The notes: generated by a model from the letters alone, not told the origin. A DNA stretch of 64,000 bases from Leptodesmis sichuanensis A121 (GCF_021379005.1 NZ_CP075171.1:744001-808000), one strand, 5' to 3'. Counted from the first letter of the stretch, positions 7,940-17,034 are shown. Numbers and translations: made by a program.

Positions 7940-8056
7940 GCAGCGGACTGGGGTATCTGCCTTGTTCTGCTAAAGCCAGCGGATGACTTCGGGTGCTTGG
8001 ATAGGAGACTTGATGGAGGATAGGGAGGATAGACTGGGGGCCACAATGGCATTATT

Positions 8057-8479
8057 TCAGCCAATTAGCCAGTTCTTTAGCCAGATCAACCGATACCCAC
8101 CGACAACTCGGTGCTGCTCATGGGCAGCTTCAAGATAAGCCAAATCTTGTATTTGATGTAGTGGTTTTTGATGAGGTTTTGAAAAAGCTTCTTGATCAAT
8201 TTCTGGAGAAATTTCTTTTTGTGATTTTTGAATTTTATTTATTTTTTTGACTTCCTTGGGGGACGATCGTGCGTGCATGTTGTCTTTAATCAGGCGGTTG
8301 TAGGTTCGGTAGGGAATGTAGTGAAGTGGATTATATCCAGCAAACCGTAAGATTAAAACACAAGCCCACGAGTACTTACCAGCCAGGATAGCCTCAACGA
8401 CTTGAGCAAACTGATCCGCTTCCATAACTTTATCGACCTTGATACGTGTAGTTTCGGAGTAGGACGTTTGATAGTTCAT
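8057..8479 (-). CDS. HetP-family protein with C-terminal leader-like motif
   Basis: This is a 140-residue protein. Residues about 20-67 carry the conserved HetP signature ([20 protein letters not shown] then [17 protein letters not shown]). HetP proteins control commitment to heterocyst formation in Anabaena, where hetP lies beside hetC; homologues occur in cyanobacteria without heterocysts. The linker is Lys/Glu-rich. Near the C-terminus is [19 protein letters not shown] followed by a 13-residue tail, which matches the leaders of the four small proteins downstream. A GGGAG box precedes the ATG. hlyD ends 58 bp upstream, so one operon is likely. The biochemical role is unknown here. Confidence 0.85.
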   Translation of the reverse strand: MNYQTSYSETTRIKVDKVMEADQFAQVVEAILAGKYSWACVLILRFAGYNPLHYIPYRTYNRLIKDNMHARSSPKEVKKINKIQKSQKEISPEIDQEAFSKPHQKPLHQIQDLAYLEAAHEQHRVVGGYRLIWLKNWLIG

Positions 8480-8537
8480 AAATTCTTCTCCCAGTACGGT
8501 AGATCCAGTAGATGCAATGTCTGAGCCGTTGTCGATG

Positions 8538-9869
8538 CTATAAATTGGTTTCGCCCTGGAGCTTCTTCAGGGGATCTAGCAGCACATCCGCAATGCGGCG
8601 ACGACGAGTGACGATTTCAGCGACAGCCGTTTGTCCCGGTTTAAATTTGAACGTTTGCCCTTTGGCGTTTACATAGTCTCGGTTTAAAGCCACTTCGACT
8701 CGATAAATCTGTCCCAACTGCTGATCGGGTTTGCTATCGGAAGAGATGGCACTGACTCGACCCGAAACAATCCCGTAATCTTGATAGGGGTAGGCATCCA
8801 GCTTGACATTCACAGGCAGCCCCACTTTGACAAACCCCATTTCGGAACTGGGTAAGCTAGCAGAAATTACCAGGGGTTGGCCTTGAGGGGCAATTTCAGC
8901 GATCGTTTGCCCCGGTTGAGTATAGACACCACTGCGACGCACATTGAGCGCGAGGATCACGCCGTTCGCGGGTGCCCGCAGGAACCGCTGCCTCAGCTTA
9001 GCTTTGGTCTCCTCCAGCAGGATTTGAGTTTCTTTCACTTTTGCTTGCAGTTCAGTCAGTTTTACGGTGAGTTGCTGAATTTGCTGTTGAGCTTCTAATT
9101 GGCTTTGGCGAGCTTCCTCCTGCTTTTGAGCTAACTCAATTTGTAATCGACTAGCCTCAGCTTGAGTTTGTTGCAAAGCATTTTGTCGTTCTGTAATGCT
9201 GCGCTGGCGATCGCGCAATTGCTGTTCTGCTGCAAATAAGTTTTCCTGAGAAATAGCACCTTGTTCGGTCAGGGGTTTTAACCGTTGCAAGCGTTCCTCC
9301 TGAGCACGGGCATCGGTTTGAAATTGCGAGAGCAAATCCTGATTATTCACCGCATTGTTTTTAGATTGAGCGATCGTGGCTTCCTGCATATTGATAGTTG
9401 TTTTCGCGATCGCGGCACGGGTTTCCGCCTGTAATTGGGTTTTATCCAGCAGAGATTGAGTCTGTAACAATTCCATTTGTGAGGTTTGCAACAGGTGCTC
9501 CAGTCGCTCCACATCTTTCCGGGCCAGTTCCGTATCCAACTCGACTAACACCTGTCCGGCTGCTACAGTTTGCCCCTCTTGCACCGCAATGCGAACCACC
9601 TTGCCAGAATCGACAGCATGAACCTGGAAAACTTCCCCTTTGGGGATCAACTTCCCTCTGGCTTGAGCCACTTCATCTGTATGTCCAATCCAGGCCCACG
9701 TTGCGAACAGTAAGCCAAACACAGTTCCCCCCAGCATGAATCGGATGGGCAGATTAGAAGGAGGCTGATCTAGAACAGTTTGCAGGGGTAACGACCATTG
9801 GGGAGATGCTGTAGAAGAGAGAGATTTTGTCTGTTCCTCTTGCAGGGGGGGTTTGGGCGTAAAAACCAT
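8538..9869 (-). CDS. HlyD-family membrane fusion protein of the peptide exporter
   Basis: This 443-residue adaptor subunit links an inner-membrane ABC exporter to the envelope. There is one membrane helix at about residues 43-62 ([18 protein letters not shown]), a biotinyl-lipoyl-like hairpin domain ([24 protein letters not shown]), a long Gln/Glu/Leu-rich coiled coil at about 115-290, and a second lipoyl half ([18 protein letters not shown]), followed by the beta-barrel part. It is the natural partner of the C39 ABC transporter at 11280-14504, from which an IS630 element now separates it by about 1.4 kb. Confidence 0.9.
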   Translation of the reverse strand: MVFTPKPPLQEEQTKSLSSTASPQWSLPLQTVLDQPPSNLPIRFMLGGTVFGLLFATWAWIGHTDEVAQARGKLIPKGEVFQVHAVDSGKVVRIAVQEGQTVAAGQVLVELDTELARKDVERLEHLLQTSQMELLQTQSLLDKTQLQAETRAAIAKTTINMQEATIAQSKNNAVNNQDLLSQFQTDARAQEERLQRLKPLTEQGAISQENLFAAEQQLRDRQRSITERQNALQQTQAEASRLQIELAQKQEEARQSQLEAQQQIQQLTVKLTELQAKVKETQILLEETKAKLRQRFLRAPANGVILALNVRRSGVYTQPGQTIAEIAPQGQPLVISASLPSSEMGFVKVGLPVNVKLDAYPYQDYGIVSGRVSAISSDSKPDQQLGQIYRVEVALNRDYVNAKGQTFKFKPGQTAVAEIVTRRRRIADVLLDPLKKLQGETNL

Positions 9870-9905
9870 ACATTAGTCCGAAGAGTTTGTGTGAGTACGA
9901 ACCTA

Positions 9906-11031
9906 TTGCCTCGGCAATAAAATAGAATGCATTCTACAACGCAGCATAAGCAATCAATGGATGCTTGAAATAATTTCTAATCCGAGCAGGTAGCTTCTGT
10001 AACTTCCGCAATTGAGATAACACTCGCCCTTTCAACTGCTTCAAATTACGACTCGGTGGTTTGTCATGCACGCCCTGCTTCACATCACCATTGAAGTATT
10101 CAGTTGGATTCAATTCTGGCGAATAGGAGGGTAAGTAAAATAACTCAATCTGCTCGAGGTGTTCTCGTAACCACTGTTTCACGCTCTGTTGCCGATGCAC
10201 GGGATGCCGGTCCACAATCCAAAATAGTTTCCGCTGGCGCTTGGCGATCAACCGCTGGCAAAATCGGATGAACAGTTCTGCTGCCAACGTGCAAGTGTAG
10301 AGCATAAACTGGACTCCTCCCTGGTTACTCACACTGGCAATGTAATTGACGCGCTCTCGGTTGCGCTCACTGGGACGAATCTCAGGAGACGTGCCCAGCA
10401 AGGCATACCCTCGTCCGCCATACTCAGTCGAGGACACGCCTGATTCATCCCCCCAAGCAATCTCTGCTCCTTCGGTTTTGGCCCGTTGCTCAATCTCCGG
10501 ATACTCGTGTTCCAACCACCGTTGTACCGTCTTTGGGTCTTGCTCGTAGGCTCGCTCTACGGGTTTCTTGGGCGTGTACCCCCAGCGTTTCAAATACTCT
10601 CCCACCGTGCGAATTGGCATTTTCACCTGACACACTTGCTCCATTAATGCCTGCACCGCTCGTCTTGTCCACAGGGCACTATCAATCTGGTAATCTTCCG
10701 GAAAATGATCTTGCATCGCCGTTTGCACGGCCTCTTCCTGCCAGCGCTCCAAGGTTCGCCCCTCCCCCACTTGTCGTCCCCGCTCTAACTGATAGAGAGC
10801 ATCCTCTCCATAATGTTCATACTCCCACCACCATTCCCATACCGTGTTGCGGTGAACGCCCAAATACTCACTAATGTCTTTAACCCGTTTGCCCTGCTCT
10901 CGGAGGCGAATCGCTTGCTGCCGCAGGTAGTTTTGGGTTTCTATCGAGAGGTGCCTGGCATCTGGTTTATCCATCACAAACCTCCTTGTGCCTGTATATT
11001 CATTATGTCTTGTGTTTAGTTGCCGGAGCAA
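9906..11031 (-). mobile_element. IS630-family insertion sequence
   Basis: The ends are TTGCCTCGGCAATAAA and the inverse of TTGCTCCGGCAACTAAA, flanked on both sides by TA (9904-9905 and 11032-11033), the usual IS630 target duplication. The length of 1126 bp fits the family. It contains one intact transposase gene. It lies between hlyD and the HetC-like transporter gene, both leftward. Confidence 0.85.
9934..10974 (-). CDS. IS630-family transposase
   Basis: The protein has about 346 residues when begun at the ATG at 10974 (MDKPDARHL); an upstream in-frame start at 11031 overlaps the terminal repeat and is unlikely. An N-terminal helix-turn-helix (VKDISEYLGVHRNTVWEWW) is followed by a winged part with RTVGEYLKRWGYTPKKP. 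The DDE catalytic residues are visible in WGDESGV, WIVDRHPVH and SPELNPTEYFN. The frame is intact, so the element may still be active. Confidence 0.93.
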   Translation of the reverse strand: MDKPDARHLSIETQNYLRQQAIRLREQGKRVKDISEYLGVHRNTVWEWWWEYEHYGEDALYQLERGRQVGEGRTLERWQEEAVQTAMQDHFPEDYQIDSALWTRRAVQALMEQVCQVKMPIRTVGEYLKRWGYTPKKPVERAYEQDPKTVQRWLEHEYPEIEQRAKTEGAEIAWGDESGVSSTEYGGRGYALLGTSPEIRPSERNRERVNYIASVSNQGGVQFMLYTCTLAAELFIRFCQRLIAKRQRKLFWIVDRHPVHRQQSVKQWLREHLEQIELFYLPSYSPELNPTEYFNGDVKQGVHDKPPSRNLKQLKGRVLSQLRKLQKLPARIRNYFKHPLIAYAAL

Positions 11032-11241
11032 TATCTGAACCAGCCAGCACTAAATTGCTAGACAACATTTGCAGTTTTTTTGAGGAACTCAAGGATTGGA
11101 GCGTCAATCGTTGAAAATATCAGTGCTGAAGTTATTTGAGGAGTAGACCTCTGAGGCGAGTCTGTTGAATTAAGACAGAGTTTGCTACATCCATACAAGA
11201 TTTACTTCATCATCCATAGTAATAGTGCGATAGGCTCAATT

Positions 11242-11256
11242 CTGCCAAATTGGCAG
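11242..11256. promoter_or_regulatory. Palindrome CTGCCA-N3-TGGCAG between transporter gene and hlyD
   Basis: Fifteen-base dyad of the same TGCCA-N3-TGGCA type as those before genes A and C. Without the IS630 element it would lie about 245 bp upstream of hlyD. The rest of 11032-11279 shows no gene. Confidence 0.45.
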
Positions 11257-11279
11257 GTTTATCGGTTAGTTCTCTCAAT

Positions 11280-14200
11280 CTATAGATTCAGTTGCTGTTG
11301 TGCCAGGTGGTAGTACAGTCCTCGCTCTGCAATCAGTTCTACATGAGTGCCTTGTTCAACTAACACGCCCCGATCGAGCACCAGAATCCGATCCGCGTGC
11401 TGTACGGTAGACAAACGATGAGCAATGATGAAGGTAGTACGATCGCGGCTGATGCGGGCTAAGTTCTGTTGAAAGCGCCGTTCAGATTCTGTATCGAGAG
11501 AACTGGTGGCTTCATCCAGCAACAGAATCACAGGATTTCCCAATAGAGCACGGGCGATCGCAATGCGTTGTCGCTGTCCACCGGATAAATTGGCACCGCG
11601 TTCACCCACCTTAGTGTTGTATCCCAGCGGCAGATCTTGAATGAAGCCATGCGCTTCCGCCAGCTTGGACACCTGCACTACATCTTCCAACGTAAACTCT
11701 GGACGGAACAGGGTGATGTTTTCCAGAATCGTGCCGGAGAACAAAAAGCACTCTTGCGGCACCACACCCAATTGCGATCGCAATGAGGGCGGGGAAACAT
11801 GACGAATATCGTGGCCATCAATCCAGATGCGGCCAGTGGTGGGATGATACAGCCCCTGCAGCAGTTTGATGAAGGTACTTTTTCCCGATCCACTACGTCC
11901 GACAATGGCGATCGTTTGACCGGGCTGCACCTCTAGAGAAATGTTTTGCAGAACATTTTTCTCAGTGTCCTGATAGCGGAAGGTAATATCCTCAAACCGC
12001 ACCTCTCCCTTCAAGGGGGGCAGTACCAGCATGGGATTCCGAGGAGACTCTTCCGGTGGAGTCGAGAATACATCATTCAGCCGTTCTACGGAAACCAGCA
12101 CTTCCTGACATTCATCCCACAATCCCACTAAGGCCAGAATCGGGCCAGTGACATTACCAATCAGCATATTGAAGGCAACAAATTGGCCGATCGTCAGCTG
12201 ATCTTGAATCACTAACCTGGCTCCAAACCACAGGAGCAGTGTACTCCCCAGGGTATTGATCAGGCCGCTGGTCGTTTGCAGACCCAAGGCAAACTTTTGT
12301 CCCCGGAACCGCTCGTTCAGCATCCGGGTAAAGCGATCTTCCCATAACCAGCGCATCTCATACTCAGCAGCAGTTGCCTTTACAGTTGCAACGCCGCTGA
12401 TCATCTCGACCAGCGAGGAATTCTGAGCAGCCGCCTCTTTGAAAATGGCACGAGAAATACGACGCAAAAAGGGGCTGGCAGCAACCGTCAGGATAATGAT
12501 CGGCGGTAAAAGGGCCAACACCAGCAGCGTCAGTTGCCAGTTGTAATACGCCATCAAGCCAATATAGACCACTGCTGTTAGCGCATTTAACCAGGCCGTG
12601 ACAGCCTGACGAGTCAAAAACAATTGAATTTTTTGATTCTCTTGTACCCGTGTGATGATGTCACCCACATGACGTGATTCAAAGAATTGCAAGGGTAGCT
12701 TTAAGGTGTGGTTAATGAAAGCGCTAATAAAACTGAGATCCAGCCGATTGGAGAAATAGTCCAGCAAATACTGGCGTACAGCCGTTAGCCCAATCTGCCA
12801 AACACTGAATAGCACTAACCCAATCACAAACACATTTAAAACGGCCATGCTTTTTTGGACAATCACCCGATCGAGAATGATCTGGGTAAACAGGGGGGTA
12901 ACTAGACCAAAAACCTGCAGCAGCAAGGAAGCCAGAACAATTTGCAGAAGCACAGAATGGTAAGGCAGCACCGCAGACCAAAACCGTCCCAGAGAAAGTT
13001 TCTCGCTTTCTATCGATTGAAACCGTTCACTCGGCTCCAGTAACAGGGCATATCCTGTCCAATTCGCCTGAAACTCTTCTAACGTCAGTGATTGTTTGCC
13101 AACTGCCGGATCCGCAATCAAAATTCGATGACGACGAGTGCGATATACCACCACATAATGATCGCCCTGCCAGTGAGCAATCCAGGGATTATCCAGCTCT
13201 GCTAACCGTCCTAAACTGGCTCGCACAGGACGGGTTTGAAATCCTACTCGTTCAGCCGCTCCAGCTAAGTTTTTGAGAGAAGCACCCGATCGCCCTACGT
13301 TCGCCAAATTTCGCAAGGTATTGATGCTCAAGCGTTTACCCCAATACTGGCTGATCATGGCTAGACAGGCTACACCACAGTCGGAAGTGCTCTGCTGTTC
13401 GATAAAGGGATAGGACGGCCAGAAACGCCTGCGCGATCGCTGCCGCGTCGGAGCCGGAAACACGACCTCTGGTTGTTCAGGAATCAGCTCTGGCGATCGT
13501 TCTGCCTCTGCTACCGCAGCAACAGGGTGAATAGCAGGAATGACCTTTGTAGCAGCAGAAATAGAACGGGGGGTGAACTGTGAGATGACGAGAGGCGATG
13601 GAGAACTGCCTGTATTGCCCCGGTTTTTCACTCCTGTTGCATGGGAAGTTGCATCTGATACACCGCTAATGACAGCCTTCTGACTCAGGATGGGAGCAAT
13701 TGCAACTGCGGCTTGCCAGTGTTCTTCGGGTAGCTTATAAAGCGTTAGTTCTGTTTCAGCCAGCCAGTCAGAGGGCACCGGATCAGGATACCCCCAGGAA
13801 TCTCCGATCTGAGGAACCTGTGCCGTATTCTCTGGACTAGCAATATGCCCATACCGCAACCAGCAATGGCTTCCCTGGGAAAGGTGAGAATCAGCTAACC
13901 GTTCTCCTGCGGCAATTCGATCTTCTGCTAGCAGGGGTAACAAATGTTGGAGTTGATGGCTGGGTAGCGATCGCAACAGGGTGGAGGTTTTGAAAAAGAT
14001 GAGATGCTCCCGTCGTCGGGTCTGCTGCTCTAAAAAATCCCGTAGATCGGGTAATTGTTGCAACCAGGGCTGCACTTTGTCGTGACTGAGGCGGGCAATT
14101 TGAGTTGGGGAGGCCGCGATCGCCTGATAGGGCAGCGGTGTGCTAGAAAACAACTGGTCTGCACCAAAGATGTCACCAACCTCTAAACTCTTGACCGAAA

Positions 14201-14504
14201 CCAGTCGTTGCCGCTGGGCATCAAACGCCAGTAAGCGCACCCGCCCCTGACAAACGATCAACAAATCCGTTGCATCAGCCCTGTTCTGTTCACCAGGAGC
14301 AAAATCAATGCTGTGACTATTGGTATGTTGGATTAAGATTAACTGGCCCAAGTCAAGCTGGAGTAACTCAAACTCCCGGGAAAAATGTACCAGTAACTCT
14401 GGCTCCACCTGAGACAGGGGAAGTTGCTTTAAAAGTTCGGGGATAGCGGCTAGATTTTCCTCTCGAAGTCGGGAAAGCGAATCGGTCTGCACACCTAAAT
14501 TCAT
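11280..14504 (-). CDS. HetC-like peptidase-containing ABC transporter (cNMP-binding, C39 peptidase, ABC)
   Basis: This 1074-residue exporter cuts leader peptides and moves the cores across the inner membrane. Residues about 35-260 look like one or two cyclic-nucleotide-binding-type folds (FAPGEQNRADATDLLIVCQG, VGDIFGADQLFSS). The C39 peptidase spans about 365-490 with the catalytic Cys in QQSTSDCGVACLAM, His in GDHYVVVY and Asp in IADPAVG. The membrane domain covers about 505-790. The ATPase has Walker A VGRSGSGKST, signature LSGGQRQRIAIARA, Walker B VILLLDEATSSLD and the switch His in IIAHRLSTV, so all catalytic parts are present. This order is that of HetC, needed early in heterocyst differentiation, and of cyanobacterial bacteriocin exporters. 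Substrates are probably the leader proteins 3-8 kb downstream. Confidence 0.92.
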   Translation of the reverse strand: MNLGVQTDSLSRLREENLAAIPELLKQLPLSQVEPELLVHFSREFELLQLDLGQLILIQHTNSHSIDFAPGEQNRADATDLLIVCQGRVRLLAFDAQRQRLVSVKSLEVGDIFGADQLFSSTPLPYQAIAASPTQIARLSHDKVQPWLQQLPDLRDFLEQQTRRREHLIFFKTSTLLRSLPSHQLQHLLPLLAEDRIAAGERLADSHLSQGSHCWLRYGHIASPENTAQVPQIGDSWGYPDPVPSDWLAETELTLYKLPEEHWQAAVAIAPILSQKAVISGVSDATSHATGVKNRGNTGSSPSPLVISQFTPRSISAATKVIPAIHPVAAVAEAERSPELIPEQPEVVFPAPTRQRSRRRFWPSYPFIEQQSTSDCGVACLAMISQYWGKRLSINTLRNLANVGRSGASLKNLAGAAERVGFQTRPVRASLGRLAELDNPWIAHWQGDHYVVVYRTRRHRILIADPAVGKQSLTLEEFQANWTGYALLLEPSERFQSIESEKLSLGRFWSAVLPYHSVLLQIVLASLLLQVFGLVTPLFTQIILDRVIVQKSMAVLNVFVIGLVLFSVWQIGLTAVRQYLLDYFSNRLDLSFISAFINHTLKLPLQFFESRHVGDIITRVQENQKIQLFLTRQAVTAWLNALTAVVYIGLMAYYNWQLTLLVLALLPPIIILTVAASPFLRRISRAIFKEAAAQNSSLVEMISGVATVKATAAEYEMRWLWEDRFTRMLNERFRGQKFALGLQTTSGLINTLGSTLLLWFGARLVIQDQLTIGQFVAFNMLIGNVTGPILALVGLWDECQEVLVSVERLNDVFSTPPEESPRNPMLVLPPLKGEVRFEDITFRYQDTEKNVLQNISLEVQPGQTIAIVGRSGSGKSTFIKLLQGLYHPTTGRIWIDGHDIRHVSPPSLRSQLGVVPQECFLFSGTILENITLFRPEFTLEDVVQVSKLAEAHGFIQDLPLGYNTKVGERGANLSGGQRQRIAIARALLGNPVILLLDEATSSLDTESERRFQQNLARISRDRTTFIIAHRLSTVQHADRILVLDRGVLVEQGTHVELIAERGLYYHLAQQQLNL

Positions 14505-15053
14505 AGTTGCAACCTTGTATTGAGTGTTTAGGCGAAATCGGGGCTACCTACACTGGAATCATGCTTAGATTTGGCCATGTGAGAACCCTGACCAGTCAGC
14601 GTTAATCAATTACTGGTTGAGCTTGATTGCTGATTAGTACCTTGAAACTACAACGTCAGGTGGATCGGTATCCAGATCAGCGTCTACAAGCCTCTTTTCT
14701 GGTAAGAATGCTTGAGGGCAGTGGTTTGAGGTGGTATCGAAGAGCACCTGCATGACCAAAATCTCCTTGCTTTACAGGACTAGGGGCGTAACCTGAAATT
14801 CGATCCTCAGCATTTACTGGTGATGTTCACTCTGTGCCTTATGCCTTCATGCTTTATTCTCTTTAGGTTTCTAAAAGACCTCTGAAGCAAACAAACTAAG
14901 ACTAACATTGAAAAATTCAGTCTGTCTGTATAGAACATTAAGTTTTTTTAGTAAATCCACTCTTTCCGCTACTAACTCATCAGAAAATCTATCCGGAGAG
15001 GGATATTAAAGATATCAGAGTAAAAAGATATCAGAGTAAAACGAACCGGGATT
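14505..15053. other. Intergenic region upstream of the HetC-like transporter
   Basis: About 550 bp without a credible gene. It should contain the promoter of the leftward peptide-export cassette. I see no clear repressor palindrome of the TGCCA type here and no HetR-type GAGGGG inverted repeat. Confidence 0.5.
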
Positions 15054-15205
15054 GAACTGACCCCCAAATTGATACTTCGGACAGGAAGCTAAGAGTAGTA
15101 TCCTTGTTCTATAGGAGGGGCAATTATGATCAGCAGCCGTCAATATAGTGCCGAGTTCAACGCTAAAGTGGTGCTGCAAGTGCTCAGTGGGGAGACAAAC
15201 CCAGT
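15054..15205 (+). pseudogene. IS3-family remnant (end plus N-terminus of OrfA)
   Basis: The sequence TGAACTGACCCCCAAATTG resembles an IS3-family terminal end. It is followed by a good ribosome-binding site (AGGAGGGG) and an ATG at 15126 that opens with SRQYSAEFNAKVVLQVLSGE, the start of an IS3 OrfA. After about 27 residues the frame runs into unrelated sequence and stops at 15308. OrfA's remainder, OrfB and the other end are missing. Confidence 0.75.
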
Positions 15206-15275
15206 CACCTCAACTCCTCGATCGGGGAGCCAAACCCTGAAACTCAAATACATAACCTTAGCTCAGAGCCTGTTT

Positions 15276-15659
15276 CTAGTCCTGAATATACTCCTGACCA
15301 CTGAGTAAAGCCGCCTCTGCCCGTTGAAATTCGCGTCCCAAGTAAGAAGCATGATCCAGGCGTGATACCGGGCAGGGGTTTGTTTGCTCAAAGAGCTTGA
15401 CGCAAATTTCTTTAGCCGTTCTACCCGTAAAAATTTGAGTTGGAATGCGTTCAACCTTCCCATTACAGGGAATCGGTTTTCCTGTTTCTGGATCACAGGC
15501 TAATCCGCGATCGTCAATAAAATTTGTGAAATGTTTGGCACAAATTAACTTATTTTGAGGGTCAATATAAATGATGAAATAACCCTCCGGATCAAGCTCA
15601 ATAAATCGGTTGGAAAGCTCCTGATCTAGCGTGGTGGTGTCTGCGAGAATTTGATTCAT
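15276..15659 (-). CDS. DUF4346-type cyanobacterial protein
   Basis: This is a soluble protein of 127 residues. The central part (RFIELDPEGYFIIYID, LICAKHFTN, GLACDPETGKPIPC) is what I recall as DUF4346, a family found mostly in cyanobacteria. Three Cys residues (LICAKH, LACDPE, IPCNGK) are spaced as if they could bind a metal or cofactor, but this is not known. Its function is unknown. It stands alone between an IS3 remnant and a rightward hypothetical gene. Confidence 0.75.
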   Translation of the reverse strand: MNQILADTTTLDQELSNRFIELDPEGYFIIYIDPQNKLICAKHFTNFIDDRGLACDPETGKPIPCNGKVERIPTQIFTGRTAKEICVKLFEQTNPCPVSRLDHASYLGREFQRAEAALLSGQEYIQD

Positions 15660-15893
15660 AGAAGGCTTAACTGTTATTTCCTAATTCCCTAGTCGCTTTT
15701 TCCATCTTAAGGGGCGGGTGAGAATGGTAAAAGCCCCACTTCCCTATTTAGTCGCTTCCCTTTATCCTAACGTTACTGATGGTTCACGGTTTCGTAAGTG
15801 GTTAACCACAAAAGTTGTCGAATTAACCACAACTCTGGGAAGCCTAACTCCAACTTGTCCTTGATCTCGTTCTTTTGAAGGAACTACGCTCCC

Positions 15894-16445
15894 ATGATTG
15901 ACTCCTTCATATCCTCCGATTTGGCTGTTGCTCCTAATCCTCTTGGGTTGGTATCCAGTTTGAAGTTGCTGACGATTCCGGTTGATTCTCAAACTTTTTT
16001 TGAATTGTGGGCACCAATCGCTGATGACCCCTTATTAGCTGAGGAGGCCATGCTGCTCAGAGGCGATCGTCCCCGTTTAGAAGAAATTTGTGAAAAATTA
16101 ACCTGGCTATTTGGTGCAACTTCCTCGGATCAGGAAACCGTCTGTAGTCAAGAACCGGATTATGATTGGCTCCATTTAATGGGACAACTGGAACAATCAG
16201 GAGCGCACTTTGATGCTCTGACGATAGATTGCTTACCTCAAGCTATATTACCTAATGCCAGTCTGGATGGAATTACGACAGCCTGGACAGTGCGTCCCTT
16301 AACCTGGCAAATTCATTTTTGGAAGTTAGAACCAGTCGGGCGAGGATATAAACCAGTACAGCTTCCTACTGGCTTGAGCATTACTCATGGTCAACCGATT
16401 ACTCGCCAACTTAAGGCAGAAATGGTTGTCACACGCTCGGTTTAA
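15894..16445 (+). CDS. Hypothetical protein, 183 aa
   Basis: I do not recognise this protein. It is soluble and acidic, with Trp-rich patches (WAPIADDPLLAEEAML, WTVRPLTWQIHFWKLEPVG). Codon use is like that of neighbouring genes, and the ATG at 15894 follows a GGAACTACG stretch with only a weak ribosome-binding site. The following 400 bp look like decayed coding sequence, so the area may be a degrading locus. Confidence 0.6.
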   Translation: MIDSFISSDLAVAPNPLGLVSSLKLLTIPVDSQTFFELWAPIADDPLLAEEAMLLRGDRPRLEEICEKLTWLFGATSSDQETVCSQEPDYDWLHLMGQLEQSGAHFDALTIDCLPQAILPNASLDGITTAWTVRPLTWQIHFWKLEPVGRGYKPVQLPTGLSITHGQPITRQLKAEMVVTRSV

Positions 16446-16854
16446 AGCGTCATTTGCGAGAAATTACACTAATCCTAGCAAGCAAGAGTACTTATGTGGG
16501 TATCTCTACGCTTGAATTATGCTGCTCCTGATTACTGGGTGCCGAAAGGGTCTAAAGGCTGGGCAACGTTTCAGAAACTGTGCCAAGCAGGGTAGATGCT
16601 GCTGTCCTGTGAAGAGGCTCAGCAGTCTTTGTCTGTGGAGGCTCTGGCAGGATAACGCTATTCGCGATCTCTACCCGTTATAGCCCCTGATCCCTCCTTA
16701 GAATTACAGAGAACTCTGCAAGCGGTTCAAAAAGATTCCGCAATCCTCACCAAGGTAATCTTTTTCAAGTCTGCCATTGTATTAGGTGGTAGACCACTCA
16801 ACAGGAGATGTTTGGGTTGCTACTGCCTACACCCGCTATCGAACTACTGTAACT
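16446..16854 (+). other. Gene-poor stretch with possibly decayed coding sequence
   Basis: From the ATG at 16494 a frame reads MWVSLRLNYAAPDYWVPKGS and so on for 33 codons to a TAG, then continues after it for another 17 codons to a TAA. The residue pattern is protein-like, so this may be a broken gene. No family is recognisable. Confidence 0.3.
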
Positions 16855-17034
16855 ATGTCTGCAAAGTACTCTCTCATGCAATTTCCACTGTGGAAATACC
16901 TGAAGCAACCCGTGTTTGAGCCTAATTCAAAAACGATTTTGGATCCTCGTCGCTACTGGCGGCGCTACCAGGTTGAGATGTTGGAGCGCTGTCTTGCGAT
17001 CGAGTTTACTTCTAAAGATTTGGGACGTGATTAG
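16855..17034 (+). CDS. Small hypothetical protein (59 aa)
   Basis: From the ATG at 16855 the protein begins MSAKYSLMQFPLWKYLKQPV. A C-terminal part with DPRRYWRRYQVEMLERCLAIE is amphipathic and basic. A longer form could begin at 16786, but the added residues look like noncoding translation. I do not recognise it with certainty; it resembles short conserved cyanobacterial proteins with a PRRYWRRYQ-type motif. Confidence 0.4.
   Translation: MSAKYSLMQFPLWKYLKQPVFEPNSKTILDPRRYWRRYQVEMLERCLAIEFTSKDLGRD

Noticed and set aside
7843-8064. Pro-rich 73-codon frame after the HetP-like gene
   Set aside because: Its second half is MITE sequence and removing the MITE leads to an early stop; probably chance.
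14505-15053. HetR-type operator upstream of the HetC-like gene
   Set aside because: No GAGGGG-N-CCCCTC-like inverted repeat was found on reading both strands.
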